This document shows positions 30,250 through 38,107 of a DNA stretch of 64,000 nt, one piece after another. Source of the DNA: a virus. The DNA lies in the IMG/VR virus record IMGVR_UViG_3300036770_003454, positions 85,079-149,078 of that record; one strand, 5' to 3'. A program made the position numbers and the translations under genes. The notes under the pieces were generated by a model, which was not told where the DNA came from, ran no database searches, and saw nothing but the letters and a program-made list of their open reading frames with translations. Within the stretch, counting starts at the first letter, position 1; each line of letters begins with the position of its first letter.

Positions 30250-31971
30250 CTATTCTACAATCTTTGAAAAGTTCTTTTTCTTTTCAAATCTAATAATATT
30301 TTCAAATCGTTCTTGTATTTGATCCGTCTTATGACTAATAACAAATACATTATTTCGTTTTGTTAACGATTGAACAATTTTAATGAATTCTTCAGTACCA
30401 GATGAATCTAAAGAAGAATCCATGATTTCATCAAGTATTAGAAGATTCGTTGCTGCTGAATTTCTCATTCTTGCCAATTCTCTCCATGTAAAAAGAATAG
30501 CAAGATTCAATCTCATTTTTTCTCCTTCAGAAAAAGATTCAAAGGTAAAAGCATCCCTATATCTGGACTTTATCTTTTCTTCAAAGGTTTCATCAATAGT
30601 AAATTGACAGAAAAATTCCATATCGTCCAAATACTTGTTAATCATCTGATTGATAACTGGAATATATTGTTTGATAATTTTTGCCTTAATTCCACCATCT
30701 TTCAACAAAACGAGACCAACATTATATAGTTCTCTTTGAGCAAAAAGATGTTCTTTTGTTTTTTTCAAATAATTCAATTTATTAATAGTTTCTGTATCAT
30801 CAATTTCGACCAACGAATTATTGTTCAAATCTTTGATATCTTTCTCATATGAAGAAATTACTTTCATGCAGAAATTAATTTTAGAAGAAAGTTCAATAAG
30901 TTCTTTGTTTAGTTGTTGTAATTCATCTGCCCATGAAATAATTTGCTCTTGATTCTTTTCCAGTTTTGAAATCTTTTCTGATAATTCTTTGAGAATAGAT
31001 TCGTTTTCTTCTTTCTTTGTAGAAATATCAAGCAATTTCTTATCTTTAAAATCAGAAGTAATATGTTGTTCACAGGTGGGACAAGAATCATTTCCCTGAT
31101 AGAATGCAATACCCTTCTCATTGCCCTTTAATTTAGATTCTAGGGCAGTTCTCATATTGTATGCCTTATCCAGTGCATTCTTATTTTTCTGCCTGTTCTT
31201 GCTTATTTTTGACTGTAATTGATTGCTTTTAATTTCCAAGGAAGAGAACTCAGAATTGTGAGTATCTAATTCTAATTGAGTTTCTTTAATCAATGTTTCT
31301 TTTTGAGAAATTAATTCCATGATATCACGAGAAGCACGTTCTCTATGCTTTTTATTCACTTCTAAAGTATTTTCTGCAATCTTGATTTTGGTATCACAAT
31401 CTGTGATCTCAAACTTGTTTTCTGCTGTTTTATCTTTAAGCAAAGCATTCATGGTTGTGAATATTTGTATATCCAACAAATCTTCAACAAATGCTCTTCT
31501 TTGTGCTGCTGGTAATAGCATAAACGGAGTAAAGTTTGCAGAACCAAGAACAACAACCTGACAAAATGATTTATAATTCATTTTAAGAATTGTTTTTTCT
31601 AAAATTGATTGATAATCTTTACTGTCTGCTGATTGATTTATCAAAGTTCCGTTTTGATAGATTTCAAATATATTTGGTTTCATTCCACGACGAACTATGT
31701 ATTTGTTTCCATTGATAGAAAATTCTATTTCTACCAACATATTTTTAGAATTTGTACTGTTGATTAATTGTGGTTTGTTTATATTACGAAACGATTTTCC
31801 AAAAAGAACAAATGTTATCGCATCAATCAAAGTACTTTTTCCAGAACCATTGACCCCACAAATTAAAGTATTATTATGAGAATTAAGTTGGATTTCCGTA
31901 AACATGTTTCCCGTAGACAGAAAATTTTGCCATCGGATTTTAGAAAATATAAGAATGGTCACATCCTCCAC
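30250..31971 (-). CDS. 46: Recombination exonuclease subunit gp46 (SbcC/Rad50-like)
   Basis: ATPase arm of the gp46-gp47 end-processing nuclease. 573 residues. Walker A GVNGSGKST, a long coiled coil with a zinc hook CPTC near residues 300-303, and the ABC signature and Walker B in LLILDEIMDSSLDSSG. No ATG fits the N-terminus: the reading begins at GTG (31971) next to GGAGG, giving ILIFSKIRWQNFLSTGN. The expected family start MxTFxKIRWxNFLSTGN is instead duplicated on the small HNH gene upstream. Confidence 0.93.
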   Translation of the reverse strand: MEDVTILIFSKIRWQNFLSTGNMFTEIQLNSHNNTLICGVNGSGKSTLIDAITFVLFGKSFRNINKPQLINSTNSKNMLVEIEFSINGNKYIVRRGMKPNIFEIYQNGTLINQSADSKDYQSILEKTILKMNYKSFCQVVVLGSANFTPFMLLPAAQRRAFVEDLLDIQIFTTMNALLKDKTAENKFEITDCDTKIKIAENTLEVNKKHRERASRDIMELISQKETLIKETQLELDTHNSEFSSLEIKSNQLQSKISKNRQKNKNALDKAYNMRTALESKLKGNEKGIAFYQGNDSCPTCEQHITSDFKDKKLLDISTKKEENESILKELSEKISKLEKNQEQIISWADELQQLNKELIELSSKINFCMKVISSYEKDIKDLNNNSLVEIDDTETINKLNYLKKTKEHLFAQRELYNVGLVLLKDGGIKAKIIKQYIPVINQMINKYLDDMEFFCQFTIDETFEEKIKSRYRDAFTFESFSEGEKMRLNLAILFTWRELARMRNSAATNLLILDEIMDSSLDSSGTEEFIKIVQSLTKRNNVFVISHKTDQIQERFENIIRFEKKKNFSKIVE

Positions 31972-31985
31972 ATAATAATTTTAAC

Positions 31986-32207
31986 TTAAAAGGTATTTTT
32001 AACCCAATTTCTTTCTAGGTTCTTTTTCCAAGGCAACATTCTCAAATTACTTTTTTCTGATAATGCCTCAGGAGATATGTTATTGTCAAATCCAAATTTT
32101 ATCGATATGATGTGGTCTAATTGATAACCACCATCAATCCCAGATAATGTTCTTTTATGAGTATTTATGATACTTTTCTGCCATCGGATTTTTTCAAAAG
32201 TCAACAT
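31986..32207 (-). CDS. Small HNH endonuclease inserted between gp47 and gp46
   Basis: 73 residues. The C-terminal part is a minimal HNH core: YQLDHIISIKFGFDNN, SPEALSEKSNLRMLPWKKN. The first ten residues, MLTFEKIRWQ, duplicate the N-terminus of gp46, and the DNA at 31930-31943 and 32170-32183 is identical over 14 bases (TGCCATCGGATTTT). The gene starts two bases after the gp47 stop, exactly where gp46 would be expected to start. Confidence 0.8.
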   Translation of the reverse strand: MLTFEKIRWQKSIINTHKRTLSGIDGGYQLDHIISIKFGFDNNISPEALSEKSNLRMLPWKKNLERNWVKNTF

Positions 32208-32208
32208 A

Positions 32209-33264
32209 TCAAATTTCCATATTGCTTGCTTGCTGATATAAGTCAGAAAATAAATCTTGTAATTGTGGTTTATTTACTTCTACATCAAGACCATCAATCG
32301 TTTTTCTTAAGATTGAAATTGTATCTTCTGCTTGGTCAAAAGTCGTTTCTTCAGTAACTAATATACTATGTTCAATGATTTTTATTTCGTTTGGAGATTG
32401 TTTCTCTAACTCATTAATAAAAAGATCAAACAAATATGGGTTTGACTTTTTCTTAACAATAACTTTACAATAATTGTTAGTAATATTATTACATGATACA
32501 AACTGTTGGATAATATCCTCTAATGTCTTACAGTTTGTATCATCATAATTAATTTGTGTAAAGATAGAATAAGGATTTGCAATGAAAGTAAGTTCTCTTA
32601 TATTTGTATCAAATAAATGAAATCCTCTAGGACAATCATAATCTGCCCAAGTCATTGGATAAGGAGCACCAAGATAATGAATATTTCCTTTTGATGATTT
32701 CTGATGATAATGTCCCGAAAATACCAAATCAAATTTACTTAAAGTATCAGGAGACATACCATGTTCTGATACAACACCTTTATAAAATTCAAATCCTGAA
32801 AGTTCAAAATGACCCATACAAATTTGTGCTTTTGTATCATCAATCATTTGCATTGTATGCGATTCATTTTGTGTTGTTATCCAAGGAACTAAAAGAATAG
32901 GAGAACCATCAATCACAATTTTAGTTGTGTTTGTATAAACATCAAAAGAATAACTATTCAGCAATTCTTGCAATGCGTTTACTTCGTTCGTATTTTTATG
33001 AAATACATCATGATTTCCAACAATCATATGAACAGTATATTCTTGCAACGGATTGAGAAAATCTGTTCTCATTCTTTTTGATGTATTAAAATTAATATAT
33101 TTTCTTCTATCTACTAAATCTCCCAAATGAATAACAGTATTCACACCCTTTTCCTTTAATGTTGGGAAAAAGGTGTTATCAAAAAACTGTTTTTGGTTAT
33201 CTAGAAGAATAGTAGAATCTGATCTAGCACCATAGTGTGTGTCACAAACAATAGCAATTAACAT
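32209..33264 (-). CDS. 47: Recombination nuclease subunit gp47 (SbcD/Mre11-like)
   Basis: 351 residues. Calcineurin-type metallo-phosphoesterase motifs: CDTHYG, HLGDLVDRR, VGNHDVFH, MGHFE and SGHYHQK. Works with gp46 to resect DNA ends for recombination-dependent replication and host DNA degradation. Preceded by a small gene and gp55. Confidence 0.95.
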   Translation of the reverse strand: MLIAIVCDTHYGARSDSTILLDNQKQFFDNTFFPTLKEKGVNTVIHLGDLVDRRKYINFNTSKRMRTDFLNPLQEYTVHMIVGNHDVFHKNTNEVNALQELLNSYSFDVYTNTTKIVIDGSPILLVPWITTQNESHTMQMIDDTKAQICMGHFELSGFEFYKGVVSEHGMSPDTLSKFDLVFSGHYHQKSSKGNIHYLGAPYPMTWADYDCPRGFHLFDTNIRELTFIANPYSIFTQINYDDTNCKTLEDIIQQFVSCNNITNNYCKVIVKKKSNPYLFDLFINELEKQSPNEIKIIEHSILVTEETTFDQAEDTISILRKTIDGLDVEVNKPQLQDLFSDLYQQASNMEI

Positions 33265-33269
33265 AATAT

Positions 33270-33485
33270 TTATTTCTTTGTTGTAATTTTTGGTGCTTTT
33301 AAGGTTTTCATATTATGTGTATTAATTGCATCTTGACAGGCACGTTGAATCCTTTCAAGCATCACACAATACATATCTCTTTGCCATTTATTTGTCTTAT
33401 CATCAGACAACTTTTCAATGTATTCAACGATGATAGGTGGCAGTTTGTTTTTTGCTTCTTCTTTCATATACATAGTTAACCTCAT
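33270..33485 (-). CDS. Small basic protein between gp55 and gp47
   Basis: 71 residues, basic and helical (KWQRDMYCVMLERIQRACQD). Its ATG at 33485 overlaps the gp55 stop (ATGA). A small protein in this position is common in marine T4-like phages. Later Met codons (residues 5 and 7) are possible starts. Function unknown. Confidence 0.65.
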   Translation of the reverse strand: MRLTMYMKEEAKNKLPPIIVEYIEKLSDDKTNKWQRDMYCVMLERIQRACQDAINTHNMKTLKAPKITTKK

Positions 33486-34009
33486 TCAAAAAATTGTTGA
33501 ATTGTATTAGAACTGACCTTAGCAATTTTCTTTTTCTCTGTCAACTTATTTTCATACTGTCTGACAAATTCATCCGATACTTCATTGAATACAGAATCTT
33601 GTTGAGCATAATTATACAAATCATCTCCAACATCTTCAAGCATCAACGATTTCATATTTTTAATTTTTATATATTGTTGTTTCTTCTCTTTGTCAATCCT
33701 TCTAATAAAGGCAAATTTAATTATTTGTGTAAAATATGCAAATGGGTTGTTTGTTTTATCTGGATTAAAATTATGAAGATATAGCAAACAATTTTCCACA
33801 CCATCAGAAATCATTTCATCTTTATATGAATAAGCAAAGAAACTGGACTTGTTTGCCAGATTAGTTGCAATCAATAATATTGCTTCTCCAATATATGAAG
33901 GAATTGGAGGAGATTCTTTGTTCATAAGTTTGTTTTGATTGCATTCAATTTTATATTCGCAAATCACTTCATACAATCTTTTGTTATTCACATAATTTCT
34001 TTTTCTCAT
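33482..34009 (-). CDS. 55: Late transcription sigma factor gp55
   Basis: Redirects host RNA polymerase to TATAAATA late promoters together with gp45. 175 residues (T4: 185). Sigma-2-like core DGVENCLLYLHNFNPDKTNN then PFAYFTQIIKFAFIRRIDKE. The C-terminal TIQQFFE resembles a clamp-binding peptide, fitting the known gp55-gp45 contact. The many TATAAATA boxes in this window agree with its presence. Confidence 0.93.
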   Translation of the reverse strand: MRKRNYVNNKRLYEVICEYKIECNQNKLMNKESPPIPSYIGEAILLIATNLANKSSFFAYSYKDEMISDGVENCLLYLHNFNPDKTNNPFAYFTQIIKFAFIRRIDKEKKQQYIKIKNMKSLMLEDVGDDLYNYAQQDSVFNEVSDEFVRQYENKLTEKKKIAKVSSNTIQQFFE

Positions 34010-34023
34010 GCTGTATTTTTTCC

Positions 34024-34051
34024 TTGACGAGATTTCTGGTGCCTGTATAAT
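34024..34051 (+). promoter_or_regulatory. Plus-strand sigma70-type promoter, antisense to the gene at 34070
   Basis: TTGACG (34024-34029), 16 bp spacer with TG, TATAAT (34046-34051). It and the following 30 bases closely match the minus-strand gp61 promoter block (both have GCCTGTATAATGACT then TGTCA and TGAAATGT). No plus-strand gene follows. Confidence 0.6.
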
Positions 34052-34069
34052 GACTGTGTCAGTGAAATG

Positions 34070-34462
34070 TTAATGTAATGATCCTGAACCATCATTTGAT
34101 TTAATGCTGTTAGAATAACTATCCATCAATGATGCTTCCATCATAATATTCACTGATTGTATTTCTTTAATCATATTCTCTTCATGTACAAAAGAAAATC
34201 TTAAGGAATGATGATAATATCTTATCATTTCTTCATGTAAATCTGTTGTAGTAATAATATGATTGGTTGATATTTCACATATATTTGTTGTTGCAAAAGG
34301 CATGTATTTTGTTAATACTATTGCTGATTTGCCTCCAGGGGTCATCTTTTCAGATACCACTAATGGACAAGAAATAAGAAGTTTATTATCGTAATAATCT
34401 ATTATGTCTCCAATAATTTCTTCACCGTTAATAAGTCTTATGTGTTGTATGTTTTCTGACAT
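34070..34462 (-). CDS. Sm-like fold small protein (putative)
   Basis: 130 residues. The N-terminal half HIRLINGEEIIGDIIDYYDN then LLISCPLVV has the Sm1-like pattern of LSm/Hfq proteins (strand, NG-x-x-x-x-G-x-I, strand). The C-terminal half is helical and Ser/Asn-rich. Related small proteins occur next to uvsW in marine T4-like phages. RNA binding is possible but unproven. Confidence 0.65.
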   Translation of the reverse strand: MSENIQHIRLINGEEIIGDIIDYYDNKLLISCPLVVSEKMTPGGKSAIVLTKYMPFATTNICEISTNHIITTTDLHEEMIRYYHHSLRFSFVHEENMIKEIQSVNIMMEASLMDSYSNSIKSNDGSGSLH

Positions 34463-34479
34463 GCTTCCTCCTATGAGGA

Positions 34480-35910
34480 TTAAATACTAACTCTATAAAC
34501 TTTATATGGAAATTTCTCTTGATTATAAATCTTAACTCTTTCTATATAATGAAGAATAGTATAATTCTTACTAGATTTCCATGATAAATCGTCTGCAATA
34601 TCAAATAATGTAGATTTTACTTTACTTTCACTTTTTCTCAATACACGACCAATAGATTGCAACGTTCTAACTCTCGATTTAGATGGTGATGCAAATATTA
34701 TATTCTCAAGACTCTTGATATTTATTCCAGTAGAAAATGTCTGAACAGAAGCAACAATTATAGCATTTGTTTGAGATTCAACAATTTCTCTCATATCATT
34801 TCTTTCTTCTCCATCTACCCCACCATGTATGAAATATACTGGTCTATCAGTAATAGATTGAAGCATACGATGTAATACTTCACCGTGTTTCTCAACATAT
34901 TGAAATAATATTAGAGTATTACCATTAAGAGAATTTGCTAAGTTTACTATGAACTTATTTCTTTTTTGATTTGATATAATATAATCAATTTCTTGTTGAT
35001 AATCAAGTTTCTTTGCTGCTTTTTTAACATCATCTGCATAATCAAATACTATGCATTTGACACGAAAATCTGCAAGATGTTTTTCTTCTATTAACTTAGC
35101 AGTTGTTGTTACTTCTTTCACAGGACCAAACAATCCTTCAACAACTAATTTATTTGTTTGTGTTCCATCTAAAGTTCCTGTAAATCCAAAACGATATTTA
35201 CAATTTGCAAGGTTGCACATAATTTTAGTAAGTGATGCTGCTTTTGCTAAATGAACTTCGTCACATATCACTACTTCAAATTGATTAAACCATTCTTGTG
35301 GCATACGATATATGCTTTGCCATGTGGAAATTGTATATTGACAATCAGTATCTTTTTCTTTTCCAGAAGTAATTAGATGACAATTTAAATTATAACCATA
35401 TGATTTAAAATCAGATGCCAATTGATGAACTAATCCTGTTGTTGGAACTATAAATAAAGTTTTCTTGGCATAATATCTGGATATAAGATATATAATAAAA
35501 GATTTGCCACTTCCAGTAGGACTTAATAATACTCTTCTACTGCTTCTTATGGCAGATACAAAAGCATCTATTTGATAATCTCTTGGTTCTAAAGGAAGGT
35601 TTAGAGAATCAAAGAAATGTCTACTCTCAGTGAGTGAAAATGGGGTATTCGTAAACTCGTTAGTATACGATATATTATATTCTCTATCTTCAGCAAACTT
35701 TACGATTTCTTGAAAAAGTCCGTGATAAATTGACTTATTTCTAGGATTATAAAGTCTCAATTTCCCATCCCATGTTCCACGTTTAAATGCGGGCATAAAC
35801 TTATATCCAGGAACTTGGAACGTGAAATATTCTTTAAGTTCTTCTTCGATGCCTTTATCGGTTGAAGAGACTTTAATATATACTTCATTTATTTTTGAAA
35901 TTTCTATCAT
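34480..35910 (-). CDS. uvsW: Recombination helicase UvsW
   Basis: Branch-migrating SF2 helicase that also unwinds R-loops to switch off origin replication. 476 residues from the ATG at 35910, which overlaps the uvsY stop (ATGA); an earlier Met is five residues upstream. Motifs: LSPTGSGKSF, CDEVH (DEVH box), FGFTGTLDG and QSIGRVLRKSE (motif VI). Confidence 0.95.
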   Translation of the reverse strand: MIEISKINEVYIKVSSTDKGIEEELKEYFTFQVPGYKFMPAFKRGTWDGKLRLYNPRNKSIYHGLFQEIVKFAEDREYNISYTNEFTNTPFSLTESRHFFDSLNLPLEPRDYQIDAFVSAIRSSRRVLLSPTGSGKSFIIYLISRYYAKKTLFIVPTTGLVHQLASDFKSYGYNLNCHLITSGKEKDTDCQYTISTWQSIYRMPQEWFNQFEVVICDEVHLAKAASLTKIMCNLANCKYRFGFTGTLDGTQTNKLVVEGLFGPVKEVTTTAKLIEEKHLADFRVKCIVFDYADDVKKAAKKLDYQQEIDYIISNQKRNKFIVNLANSLNGNTLILFQYVEKHGEVLHRMLQSITDRPVYFIHGGVDGEERNDMREIVESQTNAIIVASVQTFSTGINIKSLENIIFASPSKSRVRTLQSIGRVLRKSESKVKSTLFDIADDLSWKSSKNYTILHYIERVKIYNQEKFPYKVYRVSI

Positions 35911-36341
35911 GCTCCAGATAACCACTTTCTTTCTTCAATAAAGTTTTTTATAACAAATGTTCTTCCATTTATTGATTGAAGAATCATTTTGAGATATTCT
36001 ACTTTTTCTTGTTGCACACCAATTTTCAATTCCATTTCGAGCAATTCCGAATCATAATCAAGGAAAAATTCTATTTCAGATTTGAGAATCTTTCCTCTTT
36101 CTGGAATTTTCCATTGTTTTTCTTGCATTACTTCTTTGGTAGGATTAATAAAAAACTCTTTCTTTTCTGCTCTTAGAGTTTTATATGCGTGTTGATGTTT
36201 TAGTAATTTTGTTTTTTCAGCAAAGTATAGTTTGATATATTTTGCATGTAGTTGTGGGGTTCTTATTGACTCTTGTCCGATATTGGTGCTATCTATCTTA
36301 GAGTCAGAATCCCAACATTTTTGTATATCTTCAAAATACAT
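35907..36341 (-). CDS. uvsY: Recombination mediator UvsY
   Basis: Loads UvsX on gp32-covered DNA. 144 residues (T4: 137). Recognised by position before uvsW, length and the pattern MYFEDIQKCWDSDSKIDSTN, the central KYIKLYFAEKTKLLKHQHAY and the C-terminal INGRTFVIKNFIEERKWLSG, which matches the T4 C-terminal helix. A promoter lies just upstream. Confidence 0.85.
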   Translation of the reverse strand: MYFEDIQKCWDSDSKIDSTNIGQESIRTPQLHAKYIKLYFAEKTKLLKHQHAYKTLRAEKKEFFINPTKEVMQEKQWKIPERGKILKSEIEFFLDYDSELLEMELKIGVQQEKVEYLKMILQSINGRTFVIKNFIEERKWLSGA

Positions 36342-36364
36342 AATATTCTCCTCTTTTTGTAAGG

Positions 36365-36393
36365 AGACTACTGAATATGTTGAGTAATGTCAA
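36365..36393 (-). promoter_or_regulatory. Sigma70-type promoter for uvsY-uvsW
   Basis: Minus strand TTGACA (36393-36388), 17 bp spacer, TAGTCT (36370-36365), 24 bases before the uvsY ATG, whose ribosome site is AGAGGAG. Confidence 0.65.
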
Positions 36394-36397
36394 GCAA

Positions 36398-36856
36398 TTA
36401 TTTTGGATCATACCCCCATTCTAAATGAGAATTGCCATCAGTGAATATATGTTTTGCTGGTACTCTCATTGCGGCAACATGATATTCGCCATTTAAATGA
36501 TTTCTACCATGCTCGTGTGCATATTCTTTTGATGTTGTTACCCAATCTCCTGGTCTAATCATATGTCTTATTGGTATTTCTTTTTTCATTGCTTCTTTAC
36601 GAACAGATAACGGAACTGCTCTAAATATATAAATTTTTTCGTCTGGTTTATCTTTCATCCTTTGTATTTTATTAAAATTAGATTGATCATAATCATTTCC
36701 TTGATTTCCATAATATTCAAATCCTTTATGTGAATAAACATCTTTTGGATAAATTCCATTAGAAGTAACATCATGTAAGGGTGCTCCAGTTTCCTTATCT
36801 GGCGCTTCATGCTGTCCTTTATAATTTTCAGTGATAAACTGTTTAAATGTATACAT
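36398..36856 (-). CDS. ADP-ribosyltransferase-like protein with capsid-targeting-like tag
   Basis: 152 residues. The N-terminus MYTFKQFITE then Asn is the packaging tag with an expected gp21 cut after Glu10. The body carries an R-S-E-type ART pattern: YIFRAVP (Arg79), DWVTTSKEYAHEHG (Ser109) and HLEWGYDP (Glu146). T4 packages and injects ARTs (Alt) to modify host RNA polymerase. This may be a counterpart, though far smaller. It belongs to a late operon starting at 38007. Confidence 0.75.
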   Translation of the reverse strand: MYTFKQFITENYKGQHEAPDKETGAPLHDVTSNGIYPKDVYSHKGFEYYGNQGNDYDQSNFNKIQRMKDKPDEKIYIFRAVPLSVRKEAMKKEIPIRHMIRPGDWVTTSKEYAHEHGRNHLNGEYHVAAMRVPAKHIFTDGNSHLEWGYDPK

Positions 36857-36865
36857 TTTTATCCT

Positions 36866-37387
36866 TTACATTTTTTGGATACTATATGATCTATATCTAA
36901 ATGTTGCTGATGCTTCAAGATATTGAACATCTTGTGGGGTAGAATCGAAAATCAATGATGATATTGAAATAGGAAAAGCATCTTTAAATACTACTTCATA
37001 ATTTGGATTTCTTGAAGATGTTAGAATAATCAATGACATATCAGAAGTTATTCCAAGTCCAGTATAAACTGGATTTCCTGATATTGATTTGTATTCATCA
37101 AAACTATTTGGAAATCCAAGTTCTCTTATCCAATTATACAACTCAAGATAGTTCTGAAGATCTTCATCAACTTTATAGTTAATCATAAGATCATCAAAAT
37201 CGATATGATCTCCTGCTTTTGGTATTCTGACGAATGGGTTAGGTTGTTCTGGACCATTTAATACCATTCCTGGAAGATTTACATTTTGAAGAAAGAAATT
37301 AACATTGGGGCACTTTTTGATTTGAAATCTGAAATTCAAAGGACTCAGAAAGTTTTTATTTTCTGGAATATTATCAAGTGCTGACAT
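36866..37387 (-). CDS. Tail-tube-like virion structural protein
   Basis: 173 residues. SPLNFRFQIKKCPNVNFFLQ, LPGMVLNGPEQPNPFVRIP, GDHIDFDDLMINYKVDEDLQ and NYLELYNWIRELGFP are typical of the gp19-like tail tube and tube-initiator proteins of T4-like marine phages. It is distinct from the gp19 found at 46246-46869. Probably a baseplate or tail-tube component. Confidence 0.78.
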   Translation of the reverse strand: MSALDNIPENKNFLSPLNFRFQIKKCPNVNFFLQNVNLPGMVLNGPEQPNPFVRIPKAGDHIDFDDLMINYKVDEDLQNYLELYNWIRELGFPNSFDEYKSISGNPVYTGLGITSDMSLIILTSSRNPNYEVVFKDAFPISISSLIFDSTPQDVQYLEASATFRYRSYSIQKM

Positions 37388-37388
37388 T

Positions 37389-37733
37389 TTAAATTCTCCT
37401 TAATGCTTTGTGATCGAATACATAAATTGAATGTGGTTCATTTCCACCTTCATTAAATCTTACTGCGGCAAATCCTTCACTTTTTGCTTGATTCAGATGT
37501 GGTTCTATATCATCTCCTGCATAAATGTGACTCATATCTTTTACACGATTTGTTGGTATTTGTTTTGTCAATACTTCTTTTTCTTGTCCTGATTGTGTAA
37601 ATTGTCTAGCAAACTCTTTATCTACAGAATAAAATTTTCCTTTTAGTGGTCCACCTTTACGATTGTGTACAGATTCTCCACGATATATTGTTATGTGATT
37701 TTCTTCTGTGATATATTGTTTAAACTTCTTCAT
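37389..37733 (-). CDS. Small ADP-ribosyltransferase-like protein with capsid-targeting-like tag
   Basis: 114 residues. It starts MKKFKQYITE then Glu, matching the packaging tag. The rest follows a compact ART-like pattern: ITIYRGES (Arg18), GKFYSVDKEFARQFT, and a C-terminal GFAAVRFNEGGNEPHSIYVF. Such short ART-like domains are common in phages. It overlaps the upstream GIY-YIG-type gene by 14 bases. Confidence 0.7.
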   Translation of the reverse strand: MKKFKQYITEENHITIYRGESVHNRKGGPLKGKFYSVDKEFARQFTQSGQEKEVLTKQIPTNRVKDMSHIYAGDDIEPHLNQAKSEGFAAVRFNEGGNEPHSIYVFDHKALRRI

Positions 37734-38007
37734 CTTTAAGATACCTAATTCTTGCGTGTTTTACTTCTGATATTGCTTGTTCTAAATCAATATCAAACCA
37801 TTCCCCATGTGTTTTTCTGTGTTTAATCGTATTGTGAATAGTTTGTTCAAGTAATCTAACTTGATCATCAGAAATCAATTCAATGTGATGCAATTTAAGT
37901 TTTTTTGGATGTCCTGTTTGAAGATTTTTCAATCTTCTTGCAGGATTATTTGTTATTCCAATTTTATATGGTTTTTCTGTTCCACCGATTACATATAGAT
38001 ATGCCAT
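37720..38007 (-). CDS. T5orf172/GIY-YIG-type domain protein
   Basis: 95 residues: YLYVIGGTEKPYKIGITNN, PARRLKNLQTGHPKKLKL and a C-terminal LLEQTIHNTIKHRKTHGEWF, which is the T5orf172 (MUG113) variant of the GIY-YIG nuclease fold, with Tyr, Tyr/Gly, Arg, and Glu in place. First gene of a late operon behind a TATAAATA box. Role in DNA cleavage or homing is possible. Confidence 0.85.
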   Translation of the reverse strand: MAYLYVIGGTEKPYKIGITNNPARRLKNLQTGHPKKLKLHHIELISDDQVRLLEQTIHNTIKHRKTHGEWFDIDLEQAISEVKHARIRYLKDEEV

Positions 38008-38032
38008 TTTATACTCCTGTTGTCTTATGGAG

Positions 38033-38040
38033 TATTTATA
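38033..38040 (-). promoter_or_regulatory. T4-type late promoter TATAAATA
   Basis: Exact TATAAATA on the minus strand, 26 bases before the ATG at 38007 and directly after the terminator at 38043-38068. Confidence 0.85.
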
Positions 38041-38042
38041 AC

Positions 38043-38068
38043 AAAAAGGGGAGGCATTTCTGCCTCCC
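38043..38068 (-). terminator. Rho-independent terminator
   Basis: Minus strand GGGAGGCA (38068-38061) pairs with TGCCTCCC (38056-38049) around a four-base loop, followed by five T residues. It ends the transcript of the endonuclease gene at 38108. Confidence 0.9.
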
Positions 38069-38107
38069 TCAGTAAGACCAGTTATTCTGGTTCTTGTTTA
38101 ATATTAT

